This document shows, one piece after another, positions 46,600 through 55,900 of a stretch of 64,000 nt of DNA (within the stretch, counting starts at the first letter, position 1; each line of letters starts with the position of its first letter). The position numbers and the translations under genes were made by a program. The DNA is from Aquaspirillum sp. LM1 (GTDB lineage: Bacteria; Pseudomonadota; Gammaproteobacteria; Burkholderiales; Aquaspirillaceae), in contig NZ_CP019509.1 in the NCBI RefSeq assembly GCF_002002905.1, positions 2,328,501 through 2,392,500 on the forward strand, written 5' to 3'. The notes beneath the pieces are model-generated. The model had not been told where the DNA came from and ran no database searches. It worked only from the letters and a program-made list of their open reading frames with translations.

Positions 46600-47186
46600 A
46601 TTTTTCGTGAATTTGTCACAGGATTGTTTAGCCAAACGTCAGGATTGGGGCAAGGCAGACAGGGCAAGGCTTGTGGCCTGGGTGGGCAATGCGGTGAACA
46701 TGTTGCACAGCAGCGTAGTAACTGCTGGATTTTTTCTGCACTTCATACCAGAATACGGCGTAAATACACCCTGCACCTGCGCATGTTCTGGCCGGGGGGC
46801 TTGTCCGCTGGTCGGCACAGGTTTCCCGGTCAAATCGTGTACAGGCAACGACCTGGGGAACTGTGTCACGACACAGGGGGTCTGTCAGCAGGTGATGGGG
46901 TGAAAATGATGCTGAATATCTAAAAAGCATCAAAAAGATGTGATGAGGGCATGTCTTGATGCACTGCACCATCTGGTGCTTTGCCGATAAAAACATAAGG
47001 TTGGGCCACACCGGACACACCCGGGCCGCGTCATCGCGCAGGATGACGCGCCCGCGCCCCGGTGGTCGCGTGAGGGTGATGCAGCATGCTTCATCCCGAC
47101 AGTGCCATGGCGGCACGGTTCGGATCAAGTCAGGTGGTCACAGGCATGCCGGCACTGACCCAGCATGACCAGGACGGAGGAAAACA
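46600..47186. other. long leader/intergenic region before the chemoreceptor gene
   Basis: About 590 bp with no convincing gene; a 166-codon minus-strand frame has no recognised domain or good ribosome site. It holds a candidate sigma-28 -10 box (46983-46990) and a 9-bp hairpin (47027-47035 with 47042-47050, loop GCGCAG) in the presumed leader of the chemoreceptor mRNA. Confidence 0.5.
46983..46990 (+). promoter_or_regulatory. candidate FliA (sigma-28) -10 element
   Basis: GCCGATAA is an exact match to the FliA -10 consensus. A TAAA-type -35 is not present at the expected 15-bp spacing, so support is partial. Position before a chemoreceptor gene fits flagellar-class regulation. Confidence 0.4.
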
Positions 47187-48995
47187 ATGAATTGGTTCTG
47201 GCAAACCTACACGCTGGTTGAAAAAACCTTCTGGAATTCAATCAGCCGCAAGTTGTGCAGTTTTTTCTTCATCAGCCTGTTTCAGCTCGGCTTTGTGGCC
47301 TTGCTGTGGTTCTATTTCACCGAGGTGCATCAGGTGCTGGCCAGCGCCGAGGTGAAGCCCGATCTTCTCCAGAAACTGGACCAGACCATGCGCCAGGCGT
47401 TGCAGGCGGTGGTGGCGCTGTGGTTTGTCTCGCTGGCCTTTATTGGCTTCATGGTCTGGTATCTGCGTTTCCTGATTGTGCGGCCACTGCGAATGATCAT
47501 TTCCATCTTCAACGAAATTGGCCAGGGCGAAGGCGATCTGTCACGCGACATTCCGGCGATGACCTTCGATGAAATCCGCGAGCTGTCCGAATCCTACAAC
47601 CGCTTCCTGAAAAAAATGCGCGAAATCATCAGCAATGTGCGGCTGATGACCGTGCGCATTGCCATGGACTCAGCCCGCTCGGCAGTCAATATCAGCGATT
47701 CGCTGGGCAGCGCGCGCAAGCAGGGCCAGTTTGCCCGCGAAGTGCGCGAATCCAGCGACGCCACCACCGCCGGCATCACCCAGGTATCGGAGCAAACCCA
47801 GCATATTTCCTACACCACGCTGGACAATCTGGCCGTGGCCAAATCCTCATGCGCCGAGCTGATTGACGTCACGGCGCGGATTGAGGCGGTCAACCAGAAA
47901 GTCAGCCGCTTTAACCAGACAGTAGAAGGGCTGAACCTGCGTTCAGCCAGCATCAAGCAGATTGTTGACCTGATCAAGGACATTTCCGACCAAACCAACC
48001 TGCTGGCGCTGAACGCCGCGATTGAAGCCGCACGTGCGGGCGAAGCCGGGCGCGGCTTTGCCGTGGTGGCCGACGAGGTGCGCAAGCTGGCCGAGCGGGT
48101 GAAAGTGGCCACCGACGAGATTTCCGACAATATTGAAGGTATGCTGCGGCTGGTGGGCAACACCCTGGAAGAAACCAGCCAGATCACCACCGATACCCGC
48201 TCAGCCAGCGAAACCGTCAGCAAGGCCAGCCAGCATTTTGAAAAAATGGTGATCGACTACGACAACACCGCCAGCAGCCTGTCGGAAATTGCCCGCACCA
48301 TGGAAACCTTTGCCGCCACCAACAAGCAGGTGAACCGGCATGTGTCGGATATTGACGAGCTGAGCCAGCAGGTCACCGAAAAGCTGCAGCTGTCGCATCA
48401 GGTATCCAAAGAGCTGTCGCATGCCTCCGAGCAGGTGCAGGAGCTGGTGTCGCGCTTCAGCGTGGGCGAAGGCGATTTTGACCACGCCATCAACCGGGCA
48501 CGCAGCTACCGCGAAATGCTGGAAAAACGCCTGCAGGAAATGGCCGAACGCGGGATTAATCTGTTTGACCGCAATTACCGCCCGATTCCCGGCTCGCATC
48601 CGCAAAAATACCACACCAGCTACGACGAAAGCTTTGAGCAGCTGATGCAGCCAGACTACGACCGCCTGGTAGACGAAACCCCCGGCGGACGGTTTGCCCT
48701 GCTGGTGGACGAAGGTGGCTACGCGCCAACGCATAACTCGTTCTACTCGAAAAAACCCACCGGCGATGCCCGCGTTGACCTGCTGCACAGCCGCGACAAA
48801 CGCATTTTTAACGATCCAGCCGGCCTGAAATCGGCATGCAACACCCAGCCCTTCCTGCTGCAAACCTATGTGCGCGATACCGGCGAAGTGCTGTCGGAAA
48901 TCTCGCTGCCGGTGTTTGTCAACAACCGCCACTGGGGCGCGCTGCGGCTGGGGTTTGACACCAGCCGCATGCTTACCCTGTCTGGCCATGTGTAA
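47187..48995 (+). CDS. methyl-accepting chemotaxis protein with C-terminal cytoplasmic domain
   Basis: A 602-residue chemoreceptor. Two membrane helices (about residues 26-46 and 72-95) enclose only ~25 periplasmic residues, so external sensing is unlikely. A HAMP-like region ([20 protein letters not shown]) leads to the signalling hairpin with the tip in [20 protein letters not shown]. After the methylation region, a ~150-residue C-terminal domain (from about 450; [20 protein letters not shown], then [20 protein letters not shown]) resembles a Cache/PAS-type sensor and probably detects an intracellular signal. AGGACGGAGG precedes the ATG. Confidence 0.93.
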   Translation: MNWFWQTYTLVEKTFWNSISRKLCSFFFISLFQLGFVALLWFYFTEVHQVLASAEVKPDLLQKLDQTMRQALQAVVALWFVSLAFIGFMVWYLRFLIVRPLRMIISIFNEIGQGEGDLSRDIPAMTFDEIRELSESYNRFLKKMREIISNVRLMTVRIAMDSARSAVNISDSLGSARKQGQFAREVRESSDATTAGITQVSEQTQHISYTTLDNLAVAKSSCAELIDVTARIEAVNQKVSRFNQTVEGLNLRSASIKQIVDLIKDISDQTNLLALNAAIEAARAGEAGRGFAVVADEVRKLAERVKVATDEISDNIEGMLRLVGNTLEETSQITTDTRSASETVSKASQHFEKMVIDYDNTASSLSEIARTMETFAATNKQVNRHVSDIDELSQQVTEKLQLSHQVSKELSHASEQVQELVSRFSVGEGDFDHAINRARSYREMLEKRLQEMAERGINLFDRNYRPIPGSHPQKYHTSYDESFEQLMQPDYDRLVDETPGGRFALLVDEGGYAPTHNSFYSKKPTGDARVDLLHSRDKRIFNDPAGLKSACNTQPFLLQTYVRDTGEVLSEISLPVFVNNRHWGALRLGFDTSRMLTLSGHV

Positions 48996-49004
48996 GCGAA
49001 AAAA

Positions 49005-49036
49005 AAACACGCCCCTGCGCAGGCGGGGGCGTGTTT
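49005..49036. terminator. bidirectional terminator between chemoreceptor and amt genes
   Basis: An 11-bp perfect stem (49005-49015 with 49026-49036), A-rich before and T-rich within the distal arm, lies between two convergent genes. Confidence 0.85.
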
Positions 49037-49100
49037 GATTCATCCCCGCACAGGCAGGGCTGCCATCCAGGTATTTGAGGTATTTGAGGTATTGATTGTC

Positions 49101-50303
49101 TTACCAGCTGGCCTCACGTTCCGGCGTGGCGGTAATCTTGTGTACGGTCAGATCCGCCCCCTGATACTCTTCTTCCTGATCCAGCCGCAAGCCCACCGTG
49201 GCTTTCAGCACGCCATACACCACCCCGCCGCCCACAAAGGCAATCACCACCCCGGCCAGCGTGCCCAGCAGCTGCGACACCAGGCTGACCCCGCCCAGCC
49301 CACCCAGCCAGGTTTGGCCAAACAGGCCACAGGCAATGCCACCCCATACCCCGCACAGGCCGTGCAGCGGCCATACGCCAAGCACATCGTCAATTTTCCA
49401 GCGGTTTTGCGTGATGGTGAACATCGCCACAAACAGCAAACCAGCCACGCCCCCCACCACCAGCGCACCAATCGGGTGCATGACATCCGAGCCCGCACAC
49501 ACCGCCACCAGGCCGGCCAGCGGGCCGTTATGCAAAAAGCCGGGGTCGTTCTTGCCCAGCCAGTTGGCGGTGAGTGTGCCGCCCACCATAGCCATCAGCG
49601 AGTTCATCGCCACCAGCCCGGACATACCTTCCAGCTTTTGCGCGCTCATCACATTAAAGCCAAACCAGCCCACAATCAGAATCCACGCGCCCAGCGCCAA
49701 AAACGGAATGCTGGACGGCGGGTGGGCCGACACGCCGCCTTCCTTGCGGTAGCGGCCATAGCGCGGGCCCAGCAGCAGCACCGCCGCCAGGGCAATCCAG
49801 CCACCCACCGCATGCACCACCACCGAACCGGCAAAGTCGTGGAACGCCGCGCCAAACTGCGCGGTGAGCCAGTCTTGCAGGCCAAAATGGTTGTTCCAGG
49901 CCATGCCTTCAAAAAACGGATACACCAGCCCAACCAAGGCAAACGTGGCCAACGCCTGCGGGCTGAACTTGGCGCGCTCGGCAATGCCGCCTGAAATAAT
50001 GGCCGGAATCGCGGCGGCAAAGGTCAGCAAAAAGAAAAACTTGACCAGCTCGTAGCCATGGTTGGCGGTCAGCACGCTGGCTGGGGCGAGAAAATTCACC
50101 CCATACGCCACGGTATAGCCCACGCTAAAGTAGGCAATGGCCGATACGGCAAAGTCGCTGAGAATCTTGGCCAGGGCGTTGACCTGGTTTTTTTTGCGCA
50201 CCGTGCCCAGTTCCAGAAAGGCAAAGCCGGCGTGCATGGCCAGAATCATGATGGCGCCCAAGAGCAGGAACAGAACGTCCCCGGCGCTGGTGTTGGCTCC
50301 CAT
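49101..50303 (-). CDS. amtB: ammonium transporter AmtB
   Basis: A 400-residue Amt-family transporter with about 11 membrane helices. The pore His residues are in DFAGSVVVHAVGGW and DVLGVWPLHGLCGVWGG, and the substrate site includes GMAWNNHFG. It conducts ammonium or ammonia across the inner membrane. ATG 50303 has AAAGGAAAA at 8 nt and gives MGANTSAGDVLF; no signal peptide is visible. No glnK lies beside it, contrary to the common glnK-amtB pair. Confidence 0.95.
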   Translation of the reverse strand: MGANTSAGDVLFLLLGAIMILAMHAGFAFLELGTVRKKNQVNALAKILSDFAVSAIAYFSVGYTVAYGVNFLAPASVLTANHGYELVKFFFLLTFAAAIPAIISGGIAERAKFSPQALATFALVGLVYPFFEGMAWNNHFGLQDWLTAQFGAAFHDFAGSVVVHAVGGWIALAAVLLLGPRYGRYRKEGGVSAHPPSSIPFLALGAWILIVGWFGFNVMSAQKLEGMSGLVAMNSLMAMVGGTLTANWLGKNDPGFLHNGPLAGLVAVCAGSDVMHPIGALVVGGVAGLLFVAMFTITQNRWKIDDVLGVWPLHGLCGVWGGIACGLFGQTWLGGLGGVSLVSQLLGTLAGVVIAFVGGGVVYGVLKATVGLRLDQEEEYQGADLTVHKITATPEREASW

Positions 50304-50439
50304 GTGTATTTTCCTTTGGTGCATGATTTTAGTGCGTGCACCGAAAGCAAACATAATGCCTTTGTTTATAACTTACTGATTAAAAACAATAAATAATATT
50401 TAACTACCCCGTTCGCACTGAAAAATTGCCAGATTGCGC

Positions 50440-50454
50440 GCAAATATTGTGCAA
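50440..50454 (-). promoter_or_regulatory. candidate sigma-54 promoter of amtB
   Basis: TTGCACAATATTTGC on the minus strand matches the -24/-12 consensus TGGCAC-N5-TTGC except for one of the two conserved G residues. It lies 137 bp before the amtB start. Nitrogen-regulated amt genes usually use sigma-54 and NtrC, so the position is sensible. No definite NtrC sites were identified. Confidence 0.35.
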
Positions 50455-50597
50455 ATCCGCTCCAGCCATGCACCATGATAATGCCTATGCGTCAAATAAG
50501 TGCCACCCCAGCCCCAGCCGCAGGTAGGGCAGCGTAATAGCCAGTCATCATGATATGAACCGATCATTGGCACAGCTGCCCAAGGTCAGCTTGCTGA

Positions 50598-51722
50598 CAT
50601 GTACGCTGGTGTTTCAACGTGACTGACGACTAAACCACTTTCAGCATGAACCTCACTTCACGTGTCGTTCCCGCGCAGGCGGGAACCCAGGCCGCACCAC
50701 AGTGTGCCCCGTGGGCGTGGAGCATGGCAGGGCGATCGTGAGAGCTGATACCCGCTGCACGTTGTGGATGCCCCTGGATTCCCGCCTTCGCGGGAATGAC
50801 GCGGTGGGATGCGGTGGGTGGTTCGCTGTGGCAAGGAATAGCAAGGTAAGGCTATGTTTTAAAATAGATTAAACAAGAGCTCCCACCGGAGGCTAGCCCT
50901 CTTCTGGCATGAGTTTCACCCACTTGTCGTTCCCGCGCAGGCGGGAACCCAGGCCGTGCCAGAGCGTGCGCCATGGGCGTGGAGCATGGCAGGGCGATCG
51001 TGAGAGCTGATACCCGCTGCACGCTGTGGATGCCTCTGGATTCCCGCCTGCGCGGGAATGACGGGGTGGGATGCGGCGGGTGGTTCGCCGTGGCAAGGAA
51101 CAGCAAGATAAGGCTATGTTTTAAAATAGATTAAACAGGAGCACCCACCGGAGGCTAGCCCTCTTCTGGCATGAGTTTCACCCACTTGTCGTTCCCGCGC
51201 AGGCGGGAACCCAGGCCGTACCACCGCGTGCGCCGTGGGCGTGGAGCATGGCAGGGCGATCGTGAGAGCTGATACCCGCTGCACGCTGTGGATGCCTCTG
51301 GATTCCCGCCTGCGCGGGAATGACGGGGTGGGGTGCGGCGGGTGGTTCGCCGTGGCAAGGAATAGCCAGGTAAGGCTATGTTTTAAAATAGATTACACAG
51401 GAGCACCCACCGGAGGCTAGCCCTCTTCTGGCATGAGTTTCACCCATTTGTCGTTCCCGCGCAGGCGGGAACCCAGACTGCACCACAGCGTGCGCCGTGG
51501 GCGTGGAGCATGGCAGGGCGATCGTGAGAGCTGATACCCGCTGCACGTTGTGGATGCCTCTGGATTCCCGCCTGCGCGGGAATGACGCGGTGGGATGCGG
51601 CGGGTGGTTCGCCGTGGCAAGGAATAGCAAGGTAAGGCTTTGTTTTAAAATAAATTAAACAGAGGCATCAGATGTAAGCTGACTCACATGCACTCTTGTA
51701 TTTCAACCTAACTGGCGATTAG
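50598..51722. repeat. diverged 36-bp direct repeats flanking the 262-bp array
   Basis: Segments 50598-50633 and 51687-51722 both run CATG...TTTCAAC...ACTG.CGA.TA and match at about 27 of 36 positions. They bracket the tandem array below and may mark the borders of the unit in which it expanded. Confidence 0.5.
50665..51665. repeat. four tandem 262-bp units, each with a pair of inverted REP-like palindromes
   Basis: REP pairs (REPIN-like) lie at 50665-50800, 50927-51062, 51189-51324 and 51451-51586, with exactly 262-bp spacing. Each starts with CGTTCCCGCGCAGGCGGGAA and ends with GATTCCCGCCTGCGCGGGAA plus TGAC, so the ends can pair into a long hairpin. The ~125 bp between units (containing GTTTTAAAATAGATTA and CACCGGAGGCTAGCCCTC) is also conserved. 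No REP-associated transposase lies in the window. Short translated frames inside are not genes. Confidence 0.92.
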
Positions 51723-51749
51723 GTGGCGGGCGTTTTTCAGCGGCTGGGC

Positions 51750-52937
51750 TTATTTGCCCGCCGAGTTGAAAAGATCGCGGAGTTTTTTCAGTACATCCGC
51801 CAGTTCGCCCAACTGCTTGCTGGGCAGCTCCAGCGCCGGTTCCGGTTTTTTCTCGTTGATTTTTTTCTCGTCGGCCTTGCTGGCCGGGGCGTCGCCAAAC
51901 ACCTCCTGGCGGATGCGCGCCAAATCTGCGTCGCCATTGCCCACCAGCTTGCGTTTTTCATCGGCCAGCACCACGTTCAGCGTGGCCCAGCGCCGGGCGG
52001 CGGATTGGCCGGCGCGCCAGCTGTCTTGCAGCATACCGCCCAGCCAGCGCATGCCCCAGCCAAACACTGTCATCACAAAGGCAAACAACGCCAGCCGCTC
52101 GCCCCACTGCCGCCACACCAGGGTTTTGGCTTGCTCGGCCAGCACTTGGCACAGCGGGCTGAGTGGGCCGGTTTGCAAACATTCGGCGGGCAGCGTGGGC
52201 GGAGTGGGGTGGGTGGTTGCCAGCGCCAGCCATAAGCCCAGCACCGCCAAGGCCAGCCACGCCAACATCAGCCCGGCCAGCCAGCCCAGGGTGCGGGCAT
52301 TGGCCTGCCGCGCCTGATCCAGCTCGCGCAGCACATGGCTGGCGCTGGATTGCGCTTCTTTGCGCTCTTGGGTGCGCTCCAGCTCATCCAGCGTCTGCGT
52401 CAGTAGGTTTTGCTGTTGCGCTAGCGCCTGTTCGCGTTCGGCCAGCTGTTGCTGGCGCACTTGCAGCTCAGCGCGCAGTAGTTCGGGCTGGGCGCGCAGC
52501 CAGCGCAGCCGGCCTTGCGCCACGGCGGGCGCTTCGTCGGCGCTGTCGGCCAGCGCCAAGGCCTGCGCCAGCATGCCCAGCGCCAGCAGCGGCGCACGGG
52601 CTGCCTCGGCCAGAATTTCCCCTGCGCCGGCATCGTCCCGGCACAGCGCTGGCGTGGAGCCGGCGTAGCCATCTTGCAGCGCCTGGCGCAGCCGTGCGGC
52701 CTGGGCGTCGGCCTCGGCACCGCTGTAGTGGGCATCTGCCTCGCCGCGCAGTTGCTCCAGCGCGGCACACTGGCGCGTCATCACCTGCTCGGCCAAGGCC
52801 ATGGCCGCTGTCCAGTCGCCGTCCAGCAGCCAGGCCCACGCCTGACTTTCCGCCTCCAGCCACTGGCGCAGCGCCGCCCGGTCGATAAACTCCAGCTTGG
52901 CGCGGTGGCCGCGCAGGATGGTCAGCGGAAAGCTCAT
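51750..52937 (-). CDS. coiled-coil protein with two membrane helices, partner of the PPR-ATPase
   Basis: A 395-residue protein of unknown family. Residues ~1-140 are helical, soluble and Ala/Leu-rich. A coiled coil (~148-212; RQQQLAEREQALAQQQNLLT) leads into a membrane helix (~217-241) and, after ~40 residues with two Cys, a second helix (~281-299). The C-terminal ~95 residues are charged and Lys-rich, predicted cytoplasmic. Its ATG overlaps the stop of the PPR-ATPase gene by 4 nt, so the two products are made together. A membrane-acting effector or anchor is a reasonable guess from topology only; no enzymatic motif was seen. Confidence 0.8.
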   Translation of the reverse strand: MSFPLTILRGHRAKLEFIDRAALRQWLEAESQAWAWLLDGDWTAAMALAEQVMTRQCAALEQLRGEADAHYSGAEADAQAARLRQALQDGYAGSTPALCRDDAGAGEILAEAARAPLLALGMLAQALALADSADEAPAVAQGRLRWLRAQPELLRAELQVRQQQLAEREQALAQQQNLLTQTLDELERTQERKEAQSSASHVLRELDQARQANARTLGWLAGLMLAWLALAVLGLWLALATTHPTPPTLPAECLQTGPLSPLCQVLAEQAKTLVWRQWGERLALFAFVMTVFGWGMRWLGGMLQDSWRAGQSAARRWATLNVVLADEKRKLVGNGDADLARIRQEVFGDAPASKADEKKINEKKPEPALELPSKQLGELADVLKKLRDLFNSAGK

Positions 52938-55900
52938 GTCGCCTCCTGTTGCAAGCGCTCCACATCCGCCTGCTCATCGGCGCTGCGCGCCAAACGCCGC
53001 AAACCGCGCCACACATGGTCGTTGGGGCGGCGCAGGCCGGCGCGGCGGCATTGCTCAAACAGCCGGAGGCCAGTGGCGTAGTCGGGCGCGTGCTTGAGTA
53101 AGGCCGGCAGGGTGTAGTTGTCTGGCCGCAGCCCGGCGGCCAGCAGATCGGCCAATAGCGCCTCAGCGGCGGCCAAGCTGCTGGCGCGCTTGATCACGCT
53201 GTTGAAGGTGATCAAATTGGGTTTGATACCAGCGGCGCGCATGTCGCCCAGCAGGCGCTGGCGCTCGGCTTCGCTGGCGGCTTTCTCGATCAGACTGTTG
53301 AACGTCACCACATCCGGTGTGAGGCCAGCGGCGCGCATCTCGCCCAGCAGGCGCTGGCGCTCGGCTTCGCTGGCGGCTTTCTCGATCAGGCTGTTGAACG
53401 TCACCACATCCGGTGTGAGGCCAGCGGCGCGCATCTCGCCCAGCAGGCGCTGGCGCTCGGCTTCGCTGGCGGCTTTCTCGATCAGGCTATTGAACGTCAC
53501 CACATTGGGTTCAATCCCAGCGGCGCGCATCTCACCCAGCAGGCGCTGGCGCTCGGCTTCGCTGGCGGCTTTCTCGATCAGGCTGGTGAACGTCACCACA
53601 TCCGGTGTGAGGCCAGCGGCGCGCATCTCGCCCAGCAGGCGCTGGCGCTCGGCTTCGCTGGCGGCTTTCTCGATCAGGCTGGTGAACGTCACCACATCCG
53701 GTGTGAGGCCAGCGGCGCGCATGTCGCCCAGCAGGCGCTGGCGCTCGGCTTCGCTGGCGGCTTTCTCGATCAGGCTGTTGTACGTCACCACATTGGGTTC
53801 AATCCCGGCGGCGCGCATGTCGCCCAGCAGGCCCTGGCGCTCGGCTTCGCTGGCGGCTTTCTCGATCAGGCTGTTGTACGTCACCACATTGGGTTCAATC
53901 CCAGCGGCGCGCATGTCGCCCAGCAGGCCCTGGCGCTCGGCTTCGCTGGCGGCTTTCTCGATCAGGCTGGTGAACGTCACCACATTGGGTTTAATCCCGG
54001 CGGCGCGCATCTCGCCCAGCAGGCGCTGGCGCTCGGCTTCGCTGGCGGCTTTCTCGATCAGGCTGTTGTACGTCACCACATTCGGTGTGAGGCCAGCGGC
54101 GCGCATCTCGCCCAGCAGGCGCTGGCGCTCGGCTTCGCTGGCGGCTTTCTCGATCAGGCTGGTGAACGTCACCACATTCGGTGTGAGGCCAGCGGTGCGC
54201 ATCTCGCCCAGCAGGCGCTGGCGCTCGTGGGCGTTTTGCGAGCGGCTGATCAAGGTGGTGTAGATATAGATATCCGGGCTGAGCTTAAGCGTGTGGCACA
54301 GCGTCAGCACCGCGTCGCCGGGCAGCGGCGGTTCGCTGTCGCGCAGCAGCAAATTCAGCGTCAGCCGGTCTTGTTGCGGTTGCGGGCGCACTTTGCTGGC
54401 AAATTCGCGCAGCAGCCGCTCACGCGCCTCGGGCTGGGCGCAGGCCCACAGCAGCAGCAGGGCGCGGCAGGCGTGGGCGTCGGGTTTGGCAAACAGGGTG
54501 CGCAGCATGGGCAGCAGGCGCGTCAGCTCGGCGTCGCCCAGGCGTAGCGCACGGCCATCGCCGGGGCGGGCGGCTTGCTCCAGCCAGTGCGCCAGTGCGC
54601 GCGGGGTGGCCAGCCAGCGCGCGCCGTCCTGCGCGGGCAGTGCATGCGCCGCCAGCGCGTAGTCCAGCGCCAGCAGGGCGTGCTCGGGGTCGATCACTTC
54701 GTCCACAAACACGCTTTCCAGGCTCAGCGTGCGGTTGGCGGCGCGCCACTGAAACCAGGCTTTGGCGTCGGCGCGGTCGGCCAGCGCCTGGCAGGCGATC
54801 TCAAATTCGGCGGCGTCCAGCGCGGTGGGTAGTGTGTTTTCCAGCAGTTGGCGCGGGCGGGCCTGGGCGATGCTGTCCATGCCGCCGCCGTCCAGCCGCA
54901 GCGCCAGCGCCACGCCGCGCAGGGCGGTGTGTTCGTTGCCGGGCAGTTGGCGAAACTGCTCACGCCAGAGGGTGATGGCGTCGTGCAAAAAGTAATAGCC
55001 AATATTGCGCGGGGCCTGGCGCAGGCGGGTTTTCGGCAGGTTGGCGTTCAGGTGCAGCTGCACCGCCACCCGTTCCACTTCTTGATCGTTCAGCCGGCCC
55101 AGCAGTTGCGGGCGGAGGGTTTCTTTCACCCGCGCCGGCAGCGCGTCGCGCAGTTGGGCGTAGGCTTCGCCGCTGCGGCAGGTGGCCGCCCAGCGTGGGT
55201 GGCGCTGGCTGAAAGCGCTAAACTGCGCGGCAAAGCTGGCGTCTTGCAGATTTTGGTCGATGTCGTCAAACACCACCCATAGCTCGGCTGGCAGCCCCGC
55301 CGGAAAGCGCCATTGCCCGGCGTCGCCCTGCGCCACCAGCACCGGCTGGCCCAGGGTCAGCAGGCAGCGCAGCAGCAGGCGGGTTTTGCCGGCCAACGAT
55401 TGTCCCACCAGGGCAAATGGGCTGTGGCCGGCCAGCGCCTGGCACAGCGGACGTTCTTCGTGGTCGCGGGGGTAATAAAAATAGCGGCCTTTGTTGTTCA
55501 CCCAGCGTTGCTGGTAATCGCGCGCGCGCCACAGCAGCTGCGCCAGCGCGTCTTCATCGTTGGCAGCGTGGCCCAATGGCCGCCACAGGGCAAAGCCGCT
55601 GTCGGGCTCGGGCGTCCAGTTGTCCAGGCTGGGGGCGGCGATAGTGGCAGCGGCTTCCAGCCAGTCGCCATCGGCGCTGGCGGCACCAGCGTCTACCGCC
55701 AGACACAGCCACAACGGCGCTTGCCGGGCAGCCAGTATTTGCTGGCAGGCGGCAACAAACTGGTTGACCCACTCGGCGGATTTACCCCGGCAATCGGCAT
55801 AACAGGCGCTCAGCTCGGTGCGGTGAACAAAGCCGCGAAAATACGCCGCCGCCACGCTGGCGGGCAGCTTGCTGTTGAGTGCGGCTTTAACCAGCGTGTC

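Noticed and set aside
46628-47128. 166-codon minus-strand frame in the leader of the chemoreceptor gene
   Set aside because: No recognisable domain, Cys/His/Pro-rich random composition and no ribosome site.
50653-51630. Several 60-84-codon frames in the 262-bp repeats (RRRESRGIH-type peptides)
   Set aside because: These are translations of REP palindromes, a known source of false genes.
50665-51665. CRISPR array
   Set aside because: Units are 262 bp with conserved spacers and no cas genes; not the 24-40-bp repeat with unique spacers.
53118-54263. Plus-strand 381-codon frame opposite the PPR repeats
   Set aside because: Its Ser/Ala/Arg repeat is the complement of the PPR units; no start signal or domain, so it is a shadow of the repeat.
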